Shown one piece after another: positions 1-5,611 of a stretch of DNA of 5,611 nt; position 1 is the stretch's first letter; every line of letters begins with the position of its first letter. A program made the position numbers and the translations under genes. The notes under the pieces were generated by a model. The model did no database searches. It was given only the letters and a program-made list of their open reading frames with translations, and had not been told where the DNA came from. The stretch is taken from assembly GCA_022712475.1 (NCBI GenBank), contig JALAGK010000455.1, positions 1 to 5,611 of the forward strand, read 5' to 3'. Origin of the DNA: Enterobacteriaceae bacterium. GTDB lineage: Bacteria > Pseudomonadota > Gammaproteobacteria > Enterobacterales > Enterobacteriaceae.

Positions 1-653
1 ATCCCGCGCAGATTGAGCGACAGCGCGCCCTGGCCACCGTGGGTGTTCACCACCAGCACATCAAGCCAGTTGCCATAACGGGCGTTCAGGGTCTTCGCAA
101 GCCCACTGCCAAGCGTCACTTCGTCCTGTTTAACGCGCGACAGGTCGCTACCGGAAATAAGCTTATCGAACGAGCCGAGCTTCAGTGCAGGCAGCGGCTC
201 CACACCCAGCGCCGAGAAGTAGCTGGAGGTCTCGTTTTCGTACTGGGAGATAACCCCCGTAAATTCAAGCTGCCCGGAAATGGTGGAGATATACGGTGCC
301 AGCTCGCGGTCAGCGAGAATATCCGCCTTCAACGCCTCGTAATTATCAATAATGCTTTTGCTTTTATTGGAGGTGTCAAAATAGGTCTTGTTATAAATCT
401 GCACGTGACCAATATTGGTTCTGACGGTCTGCTCTTTCAGTATCCAGAACGAGTAGTCAATAAAGCCGCCATACAAAAAAATCGACACACCGCCCAGCAT
501 AATGGCGGCAATGGTCGAAAAGGAGCGTCGTTTGTGGCGAAATAAATTCAGGAACGCGAATTTAATATCCTGTACTTTGTACAGCGCACACCACAGTACA
601 AACCCCACAATCAGCGCGAGAGCCACGCCGCTTATTATCATTCCATTCAACAT
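1..653 (-). CDS. FtsX/MacB/LolC-E-type ABC permease, N-terminal part (runs off window)
   Basis: The ATG at 653-651 opens a frame with no stop to the window edge; 217 codons are present and the C-terminus is missing. A hydrophobic segment (about 5-25) is followed by FAFLNLFRHKRRSFSTIAA (32-50), the usual basic entry of FtsX-type permeases. The first canonical membrane helix follows (about 47-64), then FIDYSFWILKEQT and NIGHVQIYNK (80-89). GHVQI matches the start of the periplasmic domain in LolC/LolE/MacB-like permeases. The rest (about 90-217) is the periplasmic MacB-PCD-like domain. The ATG abuts the TAA of the upstream gene, and AAGGG lies 7 bases before it. The permease is the membrane partner of the LolD-like ATPase. 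The family normally has further membrane helices at the C-terminus, which must lie outside the window. The first hydrophobic segment is an extra feature compared with LolC/E. Family assignment is strong; the substrate is unknown. Confidence 0.9.
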   Translation of the reverse strand, partial: MLNGMIISGVALALIVGFVLWCALYKVQDIKFAFLNLFRHKRRSFSTIAAIMLGGVSIFLYGGFIDYSFWILKEQTVRTNIGHVQIYNKTYFDTSNKSKSIIDNYEALKADILADRELAPYISTISGQLEFTGVISQYENETSSYFSALGVEPLPALKLGSFDKLISGSDLSRVKQDEVTLGSGLAKTLNARYGNWLDVLVVNTHGGQGALSLNLRG

Positions 654-1289
654 TTATTCACCCTTCATCAACGGCATCACCACCTGGGTGATTTCGTCCA
701 TGCTCCATTCAGGTGTTTCATCCGCGCCCAGCGATAACAACGCCGACGCAGCGCCGTCCTTTTTGATTTGTGCCAGTAGTGCGCTGGCCTGCGCCTGTTC
801 TTTGCAGCTCAGCAACGCGCGATAACGCATAAAATCAATATTGGTCTGCAAACTGGCGCTAAATTCGCCTTTATGCTGGCTCATCAGCTCAGTGTCGTTG
901 AGCGTCACCACACAGCGCCCCAGGTCCGCGGGCAGCCAGGCGTCGACACGCGCACGCAAATAACGCACGCGCATATCGTTTTCATGAGTATCAACAGCCT
1001 CATCGAGCCAGAAAAAGCCGAGCTTGGCGTACTCAGACGCGTTAACGAAGTCGTTCGCCGCCTTGTAGTGATTTGCCAGACGCAACATGCCGTAGGAATA
1101 AAAGACCAGCGAGGCTACCGCGTGCTGGCTTTCATATTCCTGGTACAACGCCTGCGTGGTGGTGGTCAGTGCCGCGGCCTGGGTTGGAAACCCTTTTTGC
1201 AGCACCGCATCCAGCGCGGGCAGCGCGGCGTGTGCAAAAACGCTCAGCGATAAGCCCAGCACCGCAATACATTTATTGAGCCGTGTCAT
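654..1289 (-). CDS. Small secreted periplasmic protein of the ABC module
   Basis: I chose the ATG at 1289-1287 (211 aa), not the longer open frame starting at 1364. GGGGAG sits 7 bases upstream of this ATG, and only from here does the protein begin with a clean signal peptide: a short basic n-region (R3, K6), a hydrophobic core at about 8-18 and an AHA|AL cleavage site after residue 21. The lone Cys7 lies before the core and does not form a lipobox, so a soluble periplasmic protein is more likely than a lipoprotein. The mature part looks almost wholly alpha-helical (for example YGMLRLANHYKAANDFVNASEYAKLGFFWLDEA, given here only as its outline) and TPR-like, with two cysteines (126 and 162) that could form a disulfide. 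I do not recognise a named family. Set between the ATPase and the permease, it probably serves the transporter as a periplasmic partner or substrate carrier. It ends TAA directly before the permease ATG. Confidence 0.6.
   Translation of the reverse strand: MTRLNKCIAVLGLSLSVFAHAALPALDAVLQKGFPTQAAALTTTTQALYQEYESQHAVASLVFYSYGMLRLANHYKAANDFVNASEYAKLGFFWLDEAVDTHENDMRVRYLRARVDAWLPADLGRCVVTLNDTELMSQHKGEFSASLQTNIDFMRYRALLSCKEQAQASALLAQIKKDGAASALLSLGADETPEWSMDEITQVVMPLMKGE
661..665 (-). promoter_or_regulatory. Ribosome binding site for the permease gene
   Basis: AAGGG on the minus strand, 7 bases before the ATG at 653. It is embedded in the final Lys-Gly codons of the secreted-protein gene, whose TAA directly touches the permease ATG (TAAATG), so the two genes are probably translationally coupled. 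Confidence 0.7.
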
Positions 1290-1980
1290 ACACCAACTCC
1301 CCATCCTTGATTTCAATGACGCGCCGCGCCCGGTCCTTAAGCTGAGTGGAGTGCGTCGAGACAATAAACGTGGTTTTGGTTTCCTCGTTAATTTTCATCA
1401 GCAGGTCCAGAATGGCTTCACCAGTTGCCAGATCCAGGTTCCCGGTTGGCTCATCGGCCACCACTACCTGCGGCTCATGCGCCAGCGCCCGGGCAATCGC
1501 CACACGCTGCTGCTGCCCGCCGGAAAGCTGCCCCGGCTTACGATTGGCAAGTTGAGCCAGCCCTACGCTATCCAGATAGTGCAGCGCCCGCTCACGGGCC
1601 TCTTTCACGCCATAGTTACCGTTTAACACCAGCGGGTAATAGACATTATCCAGTGCGCTGAGCACCGGAATCAGGTTGAAGAACTGAAAAATAAAACCAA
1701 GATGCCGGCTTCTGACGAAAGAAAGCTGGTCTTCATTAAGGTCGTTGAGCGCCTTATTAAGAAAAATTGCCGCGCCTGCGCTGGGCTTATCAATGCCGGA
1801 GAGAATATTCAGCAGCGTACTTTTCCCGCTGCCCGACGGGCCGCACAGGGCCAGAAATTCTCCTTTTGCAATATCGAGATTGATATTCTTCAGGGCGTCG
1901 ACTTTGCTCTCGCCTTGCCCGTAGCTTTTGTAGATATCAATCAACAGGATTGCCGGCAGTTCCTTAATGCTGTTTGCCAT
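1273..1980 (-). CDS. LolD/MacB-family ABC transporter ATP-binding protein
   Basis: This 235-residue cytoplasmic ATPase is complete. Visible motifs are Walker A GPSGSGKST (47-55), the Q-loop in FIFQFFNLIP (Gln99), the signature LSGGQQQR (152-159), Walker B VVVADEP (172-178) with catalytic Glu177, the D-loop GNLD (180-183) and the switch His210 in VSTH. The FQFFNLIPVLSALDNV stretch and the length are typical of the LolD/MacB/FtsE branch, which drives FtsX-type permeases. Such systems act on substrates at or beyond the inner membrane, for example Lol lipoprotein release, instead of pumping through a channel. All catalytic residues are intact. The ATG is preceded at 7 bases by GGGA within GGGAAGAG. 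It follows the 328-aa gene by 33 bases, the widest gap in the window. Its last 17 bases overlap the next gene. The partner permease begins at 653. Family assignment is firm; the substrate is unknown, and the neighbouring KS genes point to a lipid or acylated molecule. Confidence 0.95.
   Translation of the reverse strand: MANSIKELPAILLIDIYKSYGQGESKVDALKNINLDIAKGEFLALCGPSGSGKSTLLNILSGIDKPSAGAAIFLNKALNDLNEDQLSFVRSRHLGFIFQFFNLIPVLSALDNVYYPLVLNGNYGVKEARERALHYLDSVGLAQLANRKPGQLSGGQQQRVAIARALAHEPQVVVADEPTGNLDLATGEAILDLLMKINEETKTTFIVSTHSTQLKDRARRVIEIKDGELVYDTAQ
1297..1302 (-). promoter_or_regulatory. Ribosome binding site that fixes the start of the secreted protein
   Basis: GGGGAG on the minus strand, 7 bases before the ATG at 1289, located within the 3' end of the ATPase gene. 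It favours this ATG over the earlier in-frame ATGs at 1304 and 1364, which would bury the signal peptide. Confidence 0.7.
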
Positions 1981-1983
1981 AAT

Positions 1984-1991
1984 CTCTTCCC
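1984..1991 (-). promoter_or_regulatory. Ribosome binding site for the LolD-like ATPase gene
   Basis: GGGAAGAG on the minus strand, with GGGA 7 bases before the ATG at 1980. It sits in the 33-base gap, where I see no hairpin or promoter-like pattern. Confidence 0.7.
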
Positions 1992-2013
1992 ATGAGTCGC
2001 ACTGTTCGCACGC

Positions 2014-3000
2014 TTAATACGCGGTATCAAACCAGGTGTAACCACCAAAATTGTCAGGCACGACGGTACGCATGTTTCCGTGCGCCCCGGACTCAGCCTG
2101 TTGCTCCAGATAAATCCAGCCCAGCGCAGGCGACAGACAGCCGCTGGCGCCGTAGCGGTCCACCAGGCTGATAGCCCGCGGATCTTCACCCGGTTTACAG
2201 GTAAGCAGCGCACGCACAGGCTCACTTTTACGCAGCCCGGCAAACGCCAGCAAATTAACCTGCGCATCCGGCGTAAGCAGCTCGCGTTGAAGTTCAGCGT
2301 CACTCTGTGGCAAAAGGTAATGACCGCAGCTCACTTTCATTGCGCTTTCGCGGTTACTGAAAATAAAGCAGCCCACACGTTCAACACAGAGGTTAAGCCG
2401 GATGTCTTTTTCTTTGGTCCGCGCTTTTTTATCGGTATCAATGTCTTCTTCAGACATGGCCAGCACCGGTACCGCGCGGTAAGCCGCGCAAATCACTACA
2501 AAGTCAAAAATATCCCAGTCGAGATAATCCTGAGCCACCTTCATTGCCTGCATTAGCGCCTGTTTTTCACCGCGGATTTTGCAGGTGAAATCTTTAACCG
2601 AGAATTTCTTCACCAGGTTTTTTGGCAGCGTATCAATCATCGCGGTATGTAAGGCGCTGGAGATCTCTTCAAACGGCCCTGACTCTCCCCAGGAATCGAC
2701 GTAAATAAACGCCGTGCGTGACTTCATCAGTTGCATACGCTCTTTGGCGCTCATCTGATGCAGCGCGTTGTCACACACCTGATCCATCGCATCGATATAT
2801 TTTTTGTAATTCGGGGTGCGGATCATTTCTCTGGCATAAATATCTTTCGTCGTGCCGAAACGCTTAAAACCCCAGCCATGCGCACCGGTCGATTTTAACG
2901 ACCGGTTATACATGTGAGATTCCCAGACGTTCAGCCAGCCAGGGTAAAACAAATACACGCTTTCCTGCGGCTCAATAATGGAAAATGACGATAAATACAT
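2014..3000 (-). CDS. Hypothetical protein, probably a degenerate thiolase-fold (KS-like) subunit
   Basis: I do not recognise this 328-residue protein with confidence. Its shape hints at a third, eroded KS. RTAFIYVDSWGESGPFEE (95-112) resembles the KS strand and loop before the active site. CKIRGEKQALMQAM followed by DFVVICAAY (140-174) has the spacing of a nucleophile elbow, helix and core strand. RYGASGCLSPALGWIYLEQQ (282-301) resembles the GAAG helix after the second catalytic His. DNFGGYTWFD (316-325) resembles the C-terminal GFGG loop. No HGT motif and no convincing catalytic triad is visible; Cys140 lies near but not exactly at the nucleophile position. It is shorter than FabF (about 410 aa). 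It starts 22 bases after the 404-aa KS with an AGGGA site 7 bases before the ATG. Its place between two KS genes and an exporter suggests a structural partner, a chain-binding subunit or an adaptor. That role is inference. Confidence 0.45.
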   Translation of the reverse strand: MYLSSFSIIEPQESVYLFYPGWLNVWESHMYNRSLKSTGAHGWGFKRFGTTKDIYAREMIRTPNYKKYIDAMDQVCDNALHQMSAKERMQLMKSRTAFIYVDSWGESGPFEEISSALHTAMIDTLPKNLVKKFSVKDFTCKIRGEKQALMQAMKVAQDYLDWDIFDFVVICAAYRAVPVLAMSEEDIDTDKKARTKEKDIRLNLCVERVGCFIFSNRESAMKVSCGHYLLPQSDAELQRELLTPDAQVNLLAFAGLRKSEPVRALLTCKPGEDPRAISLVDRYGASGCLSPALGWIYLEQQAESGAHGNMRTVVPDNFGGYTWFDTAY

Positions 3001-3007
3001 GTGGTTT

Positions 3008-3018
3008 TCCCTGTCCCT
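3008..3018 (-). promoter_or_regulatory. Duplicated Shine-Dalgarno (AGGGACAGGGA) for the 328-aa gene
   Basis: Two copies of AGGGA occur in a row in the 22-base gap, the nearer one 7 bases and the farther one 13 bases before the ATG at 3000. The nearer copy has the standard spacing. The farther copy may be a chance duplication. Confidence 0.65.
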
Positions 3019-3022
3019 GTGC

Positions 3023-4237
3023 TTAACCGGCGTCGCGTTCAGACATCACCATGCCAATGATGGAACCATCAACGCCCAGACCCACTTTTAAAAGATGCTT
3101 TTTATCGTGCTTTACTACGCCCTGATTGAGCAGCACATGCGCCGCAATATTGTCCCTTATTGCCACCGTCCCCGTAGGCGACAGCAGTTCTTTCTGGCAC
3201 AAAGCATGGTGGCCGATAATGACGTCGACCACGCCTGAACCGGTAGGGGTATAACCAATCTGCCCTTTATACGCGAGCACTGGCACCACCTGCTCGCCCA
3301 GAAGCGAGAGTATTGCCTGCGCCTCGGCCTTGTCGCTGTCCTGCGAACCGTTGGCATGAGGAATAATGGCGCAAAGCTCATCACAGGTAACGTCCGCTTT
3401 CTCAAGCGCCTTATTCATCACTTTAAGTAAGCTGGCACTGAGCTGTGCCGCATCATTACTGCGTCCGGCGCTGATTTGCAGATAAGTGGACGTGAGCGCG
3501 ATGCCTCCTTTCATCTGTCGTGCCTCGCGGTGGCGCTCGCTTTCCAGAAGCAGCGCGCTAAACCCTTCGGCAAACAGCACGCTTTTACTCCCTTCACCGA
3601 AGGGCTGCACCACATCGCCATCAAGCATCGACTGGCTTTCAAGGAAATACATGTCCTGGGTTTTAATCTGCGAGCAGTTAATCACCAGCACCAGGTCTGC
3701 ACCGCCTGCACCAATGGCCTGGCACCCAAGATGCATGGCCGACAGCGATGAGTTGCTGGTGCAGTGCATGTTGGGCGGCAGGTATTTCAGGGCAAAACGT
3801 TTGGCAATGGCGCAGGCCAGCTTGTCCTGCGACATTTTCGAGACATGTAGTCCCTGCACCGACTTCGTGAGGGTCACATCTTCAATATCGTTATGGTCGT
3901 AAAACGCCGCATAATCAATAACGTCAACCCTCGGCCCCAGCCCGGTCAGATAGACGCGAACGTTGTCCCCGGACAGGCAATGCTCATCCAGCATTGCCTG
4001 CTTAAGGGCGCGATCAATCAACTCACAAACCACATCAAATACGCCGTCGCTGTCAACCGGCACTCTGGCTGCGAATTTGTTCTCTTTTAATCCGCACCGG
4101 ATAGCCGCCGCATCGGACTCAAACCAGTACGTTTTCTTGACCCCCTGGCCCCGCTTAAGGTTGTCAATTAACGCCTTCTCGTCTTCTGCAAACGCCAGGC
4201 GCACGCTGTAGCCAGAGATAATCGTCGCGTTGCCCAC
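3023..4237 (-). CDS. Beta-ketoacyl synthase-like protein with Cys-His-Lys, GTG start
   Basis: The 404-residue protein is a divergent KS of the thiolase superfamily. The nucleophile region reads NMHCTSNSS with Cys159. A second motif, PHANGSQDSDKAEAQA (293-308), matches the FabF HGTSTPAGDKAEAQA block and supplies His294. YKGQIGYTPTGSG (323-335) keeps the Lys (324) but has Tyr329 where FabF has its second catalytic His. The C-terminal GLGVDGS (386-392) corresponds to the GFGGTN loop. PFGEGSKSVLFAEG (212-225) fits the usual GEG region. It is thus the best candidate for the active condensing subunit here, although the Tyr may alter decarboxylation. The start is GTG at 4237-4235. It is supported by an AAGGG site 8 bases upstream and by the N-terminal TIISGYS strand typical of KS proteins; the next in-frame ATG lies far downstream. 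It follows the 454-aa KS by 4 bases, so translational coupling is likely. The substrate is not predictable. Confidence 0.85.
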   Translation of the reverse strand: MGNATIISGYSVRLAFAEDEKALIDNLKRGQGVKKTYWFESDAAAIRCGLKENKFAARVPVDSDGVFDVVCELIDRALKQAMLDEHCLSGDNVRVYLTGLGPRVDVIDYAAFYDHNDIEDVTLTKSVQGLHVSKMSQDKLACAIAKRFALKYLPPNMHCTSNSSLSAMHLGCQAIGAGGADLVLVINCSQIKTQDMYFLESQSMLDGDVVQPFGEGSKSVLFAEGFSALLLESERHREARQMKGGIALTSTYLQISAGRSNDAAQLSASLLKVMNKALEKADVTCDELCAIIPHANGSQDSDKAEAQAILSLLGEQVVPVLAYKGQIGYTPTGSGVVDVIIGHHALCQKELLSPTGTVAIRDNIAAHVLLNQGVVKHDKKHLLKVGLGVDGSIIGMVMSERDAG

Positions 4238-4241
4238 GGTA

Positions 4242-5606
4242 TCAACCCTTAATGATAAAAGCGTAGTAGTTGCCGCCTTCGGTTGCGCCTACCAGCAGTA
4301 CATTGTTGAGCGCGAGTTTCAGCGGTTCACGTACGAAGTTAATGCGCGTATCACAGAACGCACCGGTAAACGGAATCGCCGGTACCGCCTGTTTTTTCAG
4401 GCAATCAACCAGTACAGCCAGGTTCATCAGACCCGCAGACGACTCTACAAAGCCGAAATACGCATTGTAGTTCACCACCGGCACCTGCGGATTATCCTGG
4501 CTAAAGGCCTGGTAAATCGCGTTCAGCTCCACCGTCGAACTCGCCTCGGCACCATTACTGGTACCACAGACAAGGTCGATGTCCTTTGCCGTCATGCCGG
4601 CATCGGCCAGTGCACGCGTAATAGCCAACGCCATTGCCTCAGCTTTTTCATCAAGCGCTTTCGCATCGAAGTAGCTGTTGCTGTTGGACTTACCGTAACC
4701 GACGATTTCTGCCTGCACGTCAACCCCGCGCGAGCGCGCTGCGTCCAGGTCTTCGAGCAGCATCATGCAGGCACCTTCACCCGGCACGAAGCCTTTCGCG
4801 TTCTCACCGTAAATCTGGTACTCACGTGCATCTGACGTCATATGGATTTTCTGCGTCACCGCATCCATATACAGCGACATTGACGGGAAGTACTCATCCG
4901 CCCCTCCCACCAGGACCTGCGGCTGAAGCTGCTGGCGCACGATTTCATAACCGTAGGTCAGCGCACCAAGCGCGGCGTTTTCACCGGTCGCAAGCGTCGT
5001 GGTGTAGCCCTTAATGCCTTCGGAAATACCGCAGAAGGTCGCAATGGCGTTCATGAGCGAGCCCGGGAACTCAGAGGTACGTACTTTGCGCGGGTCCGGT
5101 TTGAGGCTTTGCAGGTATTTATACGTGGTTTCCTGCGGGCCGCGGGACATGCCCATCACCATACCCAGCTCGTCGCCATCCTTTTTAATTTTACGCTTCG
5201 CGCCATTGAGCGCTTCAGCCAGGGCGATCAGCGCAAAGGTGCCGCCACGCGTGGCTTTACGCGGGTCAAAGCGACGCAGATGCTTACGCGGTTCCAGATT
5301 CATGACCTGGAAGGTTTTGAAGTTCGCTTCATTTTCCGGTAATGCATTGTCAGCAATGGAATAATCATCACCGAGCAGGTCGGTGAACTGGCCAGTTTCG
5401 GTCAGCGTATCAAGCAGTTCGTGGGCTTCTTCCAGCGTATCGTCAAAGAACGATACCGAACCCAATTCTATCGGCTGCGGGTTTTCCGCCCACACATGCT
5501 CAAGAATTTCGTTAAGCGTGTGGCCTACCGCAGATACCGCTCCCAGGCCTGAAATGGCTACGCGTTTTGGCTCGTAGGCTGTCTGCGCCACCGTACCCGG
5601 CTTCAT
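4242..5606 (-). CDS. FabF-type beta-ketoacyl synthase homologue lacking catalytic residues (chain-length-factor-like)
   Basis: The 454-residue protein has the FabF/KAS II layout. It shows an N-terminal VAISGLGAVSAVGHT stretch (16-30), RFDPRKATRGG (112-122), the nucleophile-elbow region (about 200-237), GFVPGEGA (272-279), a CGTS motif (347-350), NYNAYFGF (379-386) and a C-terminal LLVGATEGG (437-445). Aligned by eye to E. coli FabF, the nucleophile Cys is Glu209 without a gap as far as VLVGGADE. The first catalytic His is Cys347, the Lys is Asn381 and the second His is Phe386. It should therefore not condense by the usual mechanism. Known KS-beta/chain length factors also lack the Cys and work as heterodimers, so I infer a partner role with the next gene, 4 bases downstream. 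An acidic segment at about 54-96 looks like an insertion relative to FabF. The ATG lies 5 bases from the window edge and the frame is open upstream, so a longer N-terminus is possible. KS homology is near certain; the function is inferred. Confidence 0.85.
   Translation of the reverse strand: MKPGTVAQTAYEPKRVAISGLGAVSAVGHTLNEILEHVWAENPQPIELGSVSFFDDTLEEAHELLDTLTETGQFTDLLGDDYSIADNALPENEANFKTFQVMNLEPRKHLRRFDPRKATRGGTFALIALAEALNGAKRKIKKDGDELGMVMGMSRGPQETTYKYLQSLKPDPRKVRTSEFPGSLMNAIATFCGISEGIKGYTTTLATGENAALGALTYGYEIVRQQLQPQVLVGGADEYFPSMSLYMDAVTQKIHMTSDAREYQIYGENAKGFVPGEGACMMLLEDLDAARSRGVDVQAEIVGYGKSNSNSYFDAKALDEKAEAMALAITRALADAGMTAKDIDLVCGTSNGAEASSTVELNAIYQAFSQDNPQVPVVNYNAYFGFVESSAGLMNLAVLVDCLKKQAVPAIPFTGAFCDTRINFVREPLKLALNNVLLVGATEGGNYYAFIIKG
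4246..4250 (-). promoter_or_regulatory. Ribosome binding site for the GTG-started KS gene
   Basis: On the minus strand the site reads AAGGG, 8 bases before GTG at 4237. It lies inside the last codons and stop region of the 454-aa KS gene. It decides the start, because no in-frame ATG lies near the KS N-terminal strand. Confidence 0.7.
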
Positions 5607-5611
5607 GCTGA

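Noticed and set aside
1290..1364. Longer N-terminus for the secreted protein
   Set aside because: The extra 25 residues overlap the ATPase frame, would bury the signal peptide, and the earlier ATGs lack a well-spaced binding site.
1981..1993. ATG at 1993-1991 upstream of the ATPase gene
   Set aside because: It is out of frame with the ATPase, and the proper ATG at 1980 has a correctly spaced GGGA.
1981..2013. Possible terminator or internal promoter in the 33-base gap
   Set aside because: There is only a short direct repeat (GTGCGA twice) and no inverted repeat, T-run or convincing -10/-35 pair.
1941..2303. Minus-strand open frame of 120 codons overlapping the 328-aa gene and the ATPase start
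   Set aside because: It is out of frame with both well-supported genes and its composition (rich in Arg, Cys and Trp) is typical of an off-frame translation.
4230..4835. Plus-strand open frame of 201 codons opposite the FabF-like gene
   Set aside because: It lies wholly antisense to a clear KS gene and has no family-like motifs. The other plus-strand frames (for example at 39-545, 873-1253 and 2080-2556) are likewise shadows of minus-strand genes.
4242..5606. Pseudogene reading of the FabF-like gene
   Set aside because: The frame is intact, the scaffold motifs are conserved over the full length, and catalytic changes are single substitutions. A non-catalytic subunit explains this better than decay.
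4242..5606. Housekeeping fatty acid synthesis gene fabF or fabB
   Set aside because: All catalytic residues are replaced and the neighbours are not the usual fab genes (acpP, fabG, fabD).

Overview
The window reads as part of one minus-strand operon from a gammaproteobacterium, most likely an enterobacterium. The clues are about 50% GC, enteric-like codon choice, AGGG-type ribosome binding sites and tight gene packing. This assignment is by impression only. Every base from 5606 down to 1 is coding or within a gap of at most 33 bases. No promoter, terminator, RNA gene, repeat array or mobile element is visible, so both operon ends lie outside the window.

The upstream half (5606 to 2014, read right to left) holds three consecutive genes that I assign to the thiolase/beta-ketoacyl synthase (KS) fold. 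The first (454 aa) is a clear FabF-type KS by backbone motifs, but the catalytic Cys is Glu and the two His and the Lys are also replaced. It looks like a chain-length-factor-type partner or pseudoenzyme. The second (404 aa, GTG start) keeps Cys159, His294 and Lys324 but has Tyr where the second catalytic His normally sits. The third (328 aa) is very divergent. It keeps only weak traces of the KS fold and no recognisable active site.

The downstream half (1980 to 1) encodes an ABC transport module of the LolCDE/MacB type. It comprises a LolD-like ATPase, a small secreted protein with a signal peptide and a helical mature domain, and the N-terminal part of an FtsX/MacB-type permease that runs off the window edge. 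The permease has an additional hydrophobic segment before the usual first FtsX-type helix.

Taken together, the layout suggests a dedicated fatty-acyl or polyketide-like assembly line joined to an envelope export machine. One KS may condense, the others may pair with it or shape chain length, and the Lol/MacB-like module may move the acyl product or an acylated carrier from the inner membrane. The product is unknown. No acyl carrier protein, ketoreductase, dehydratase or acyltransferase is visible here, and these would be expected in the flanking DNA.
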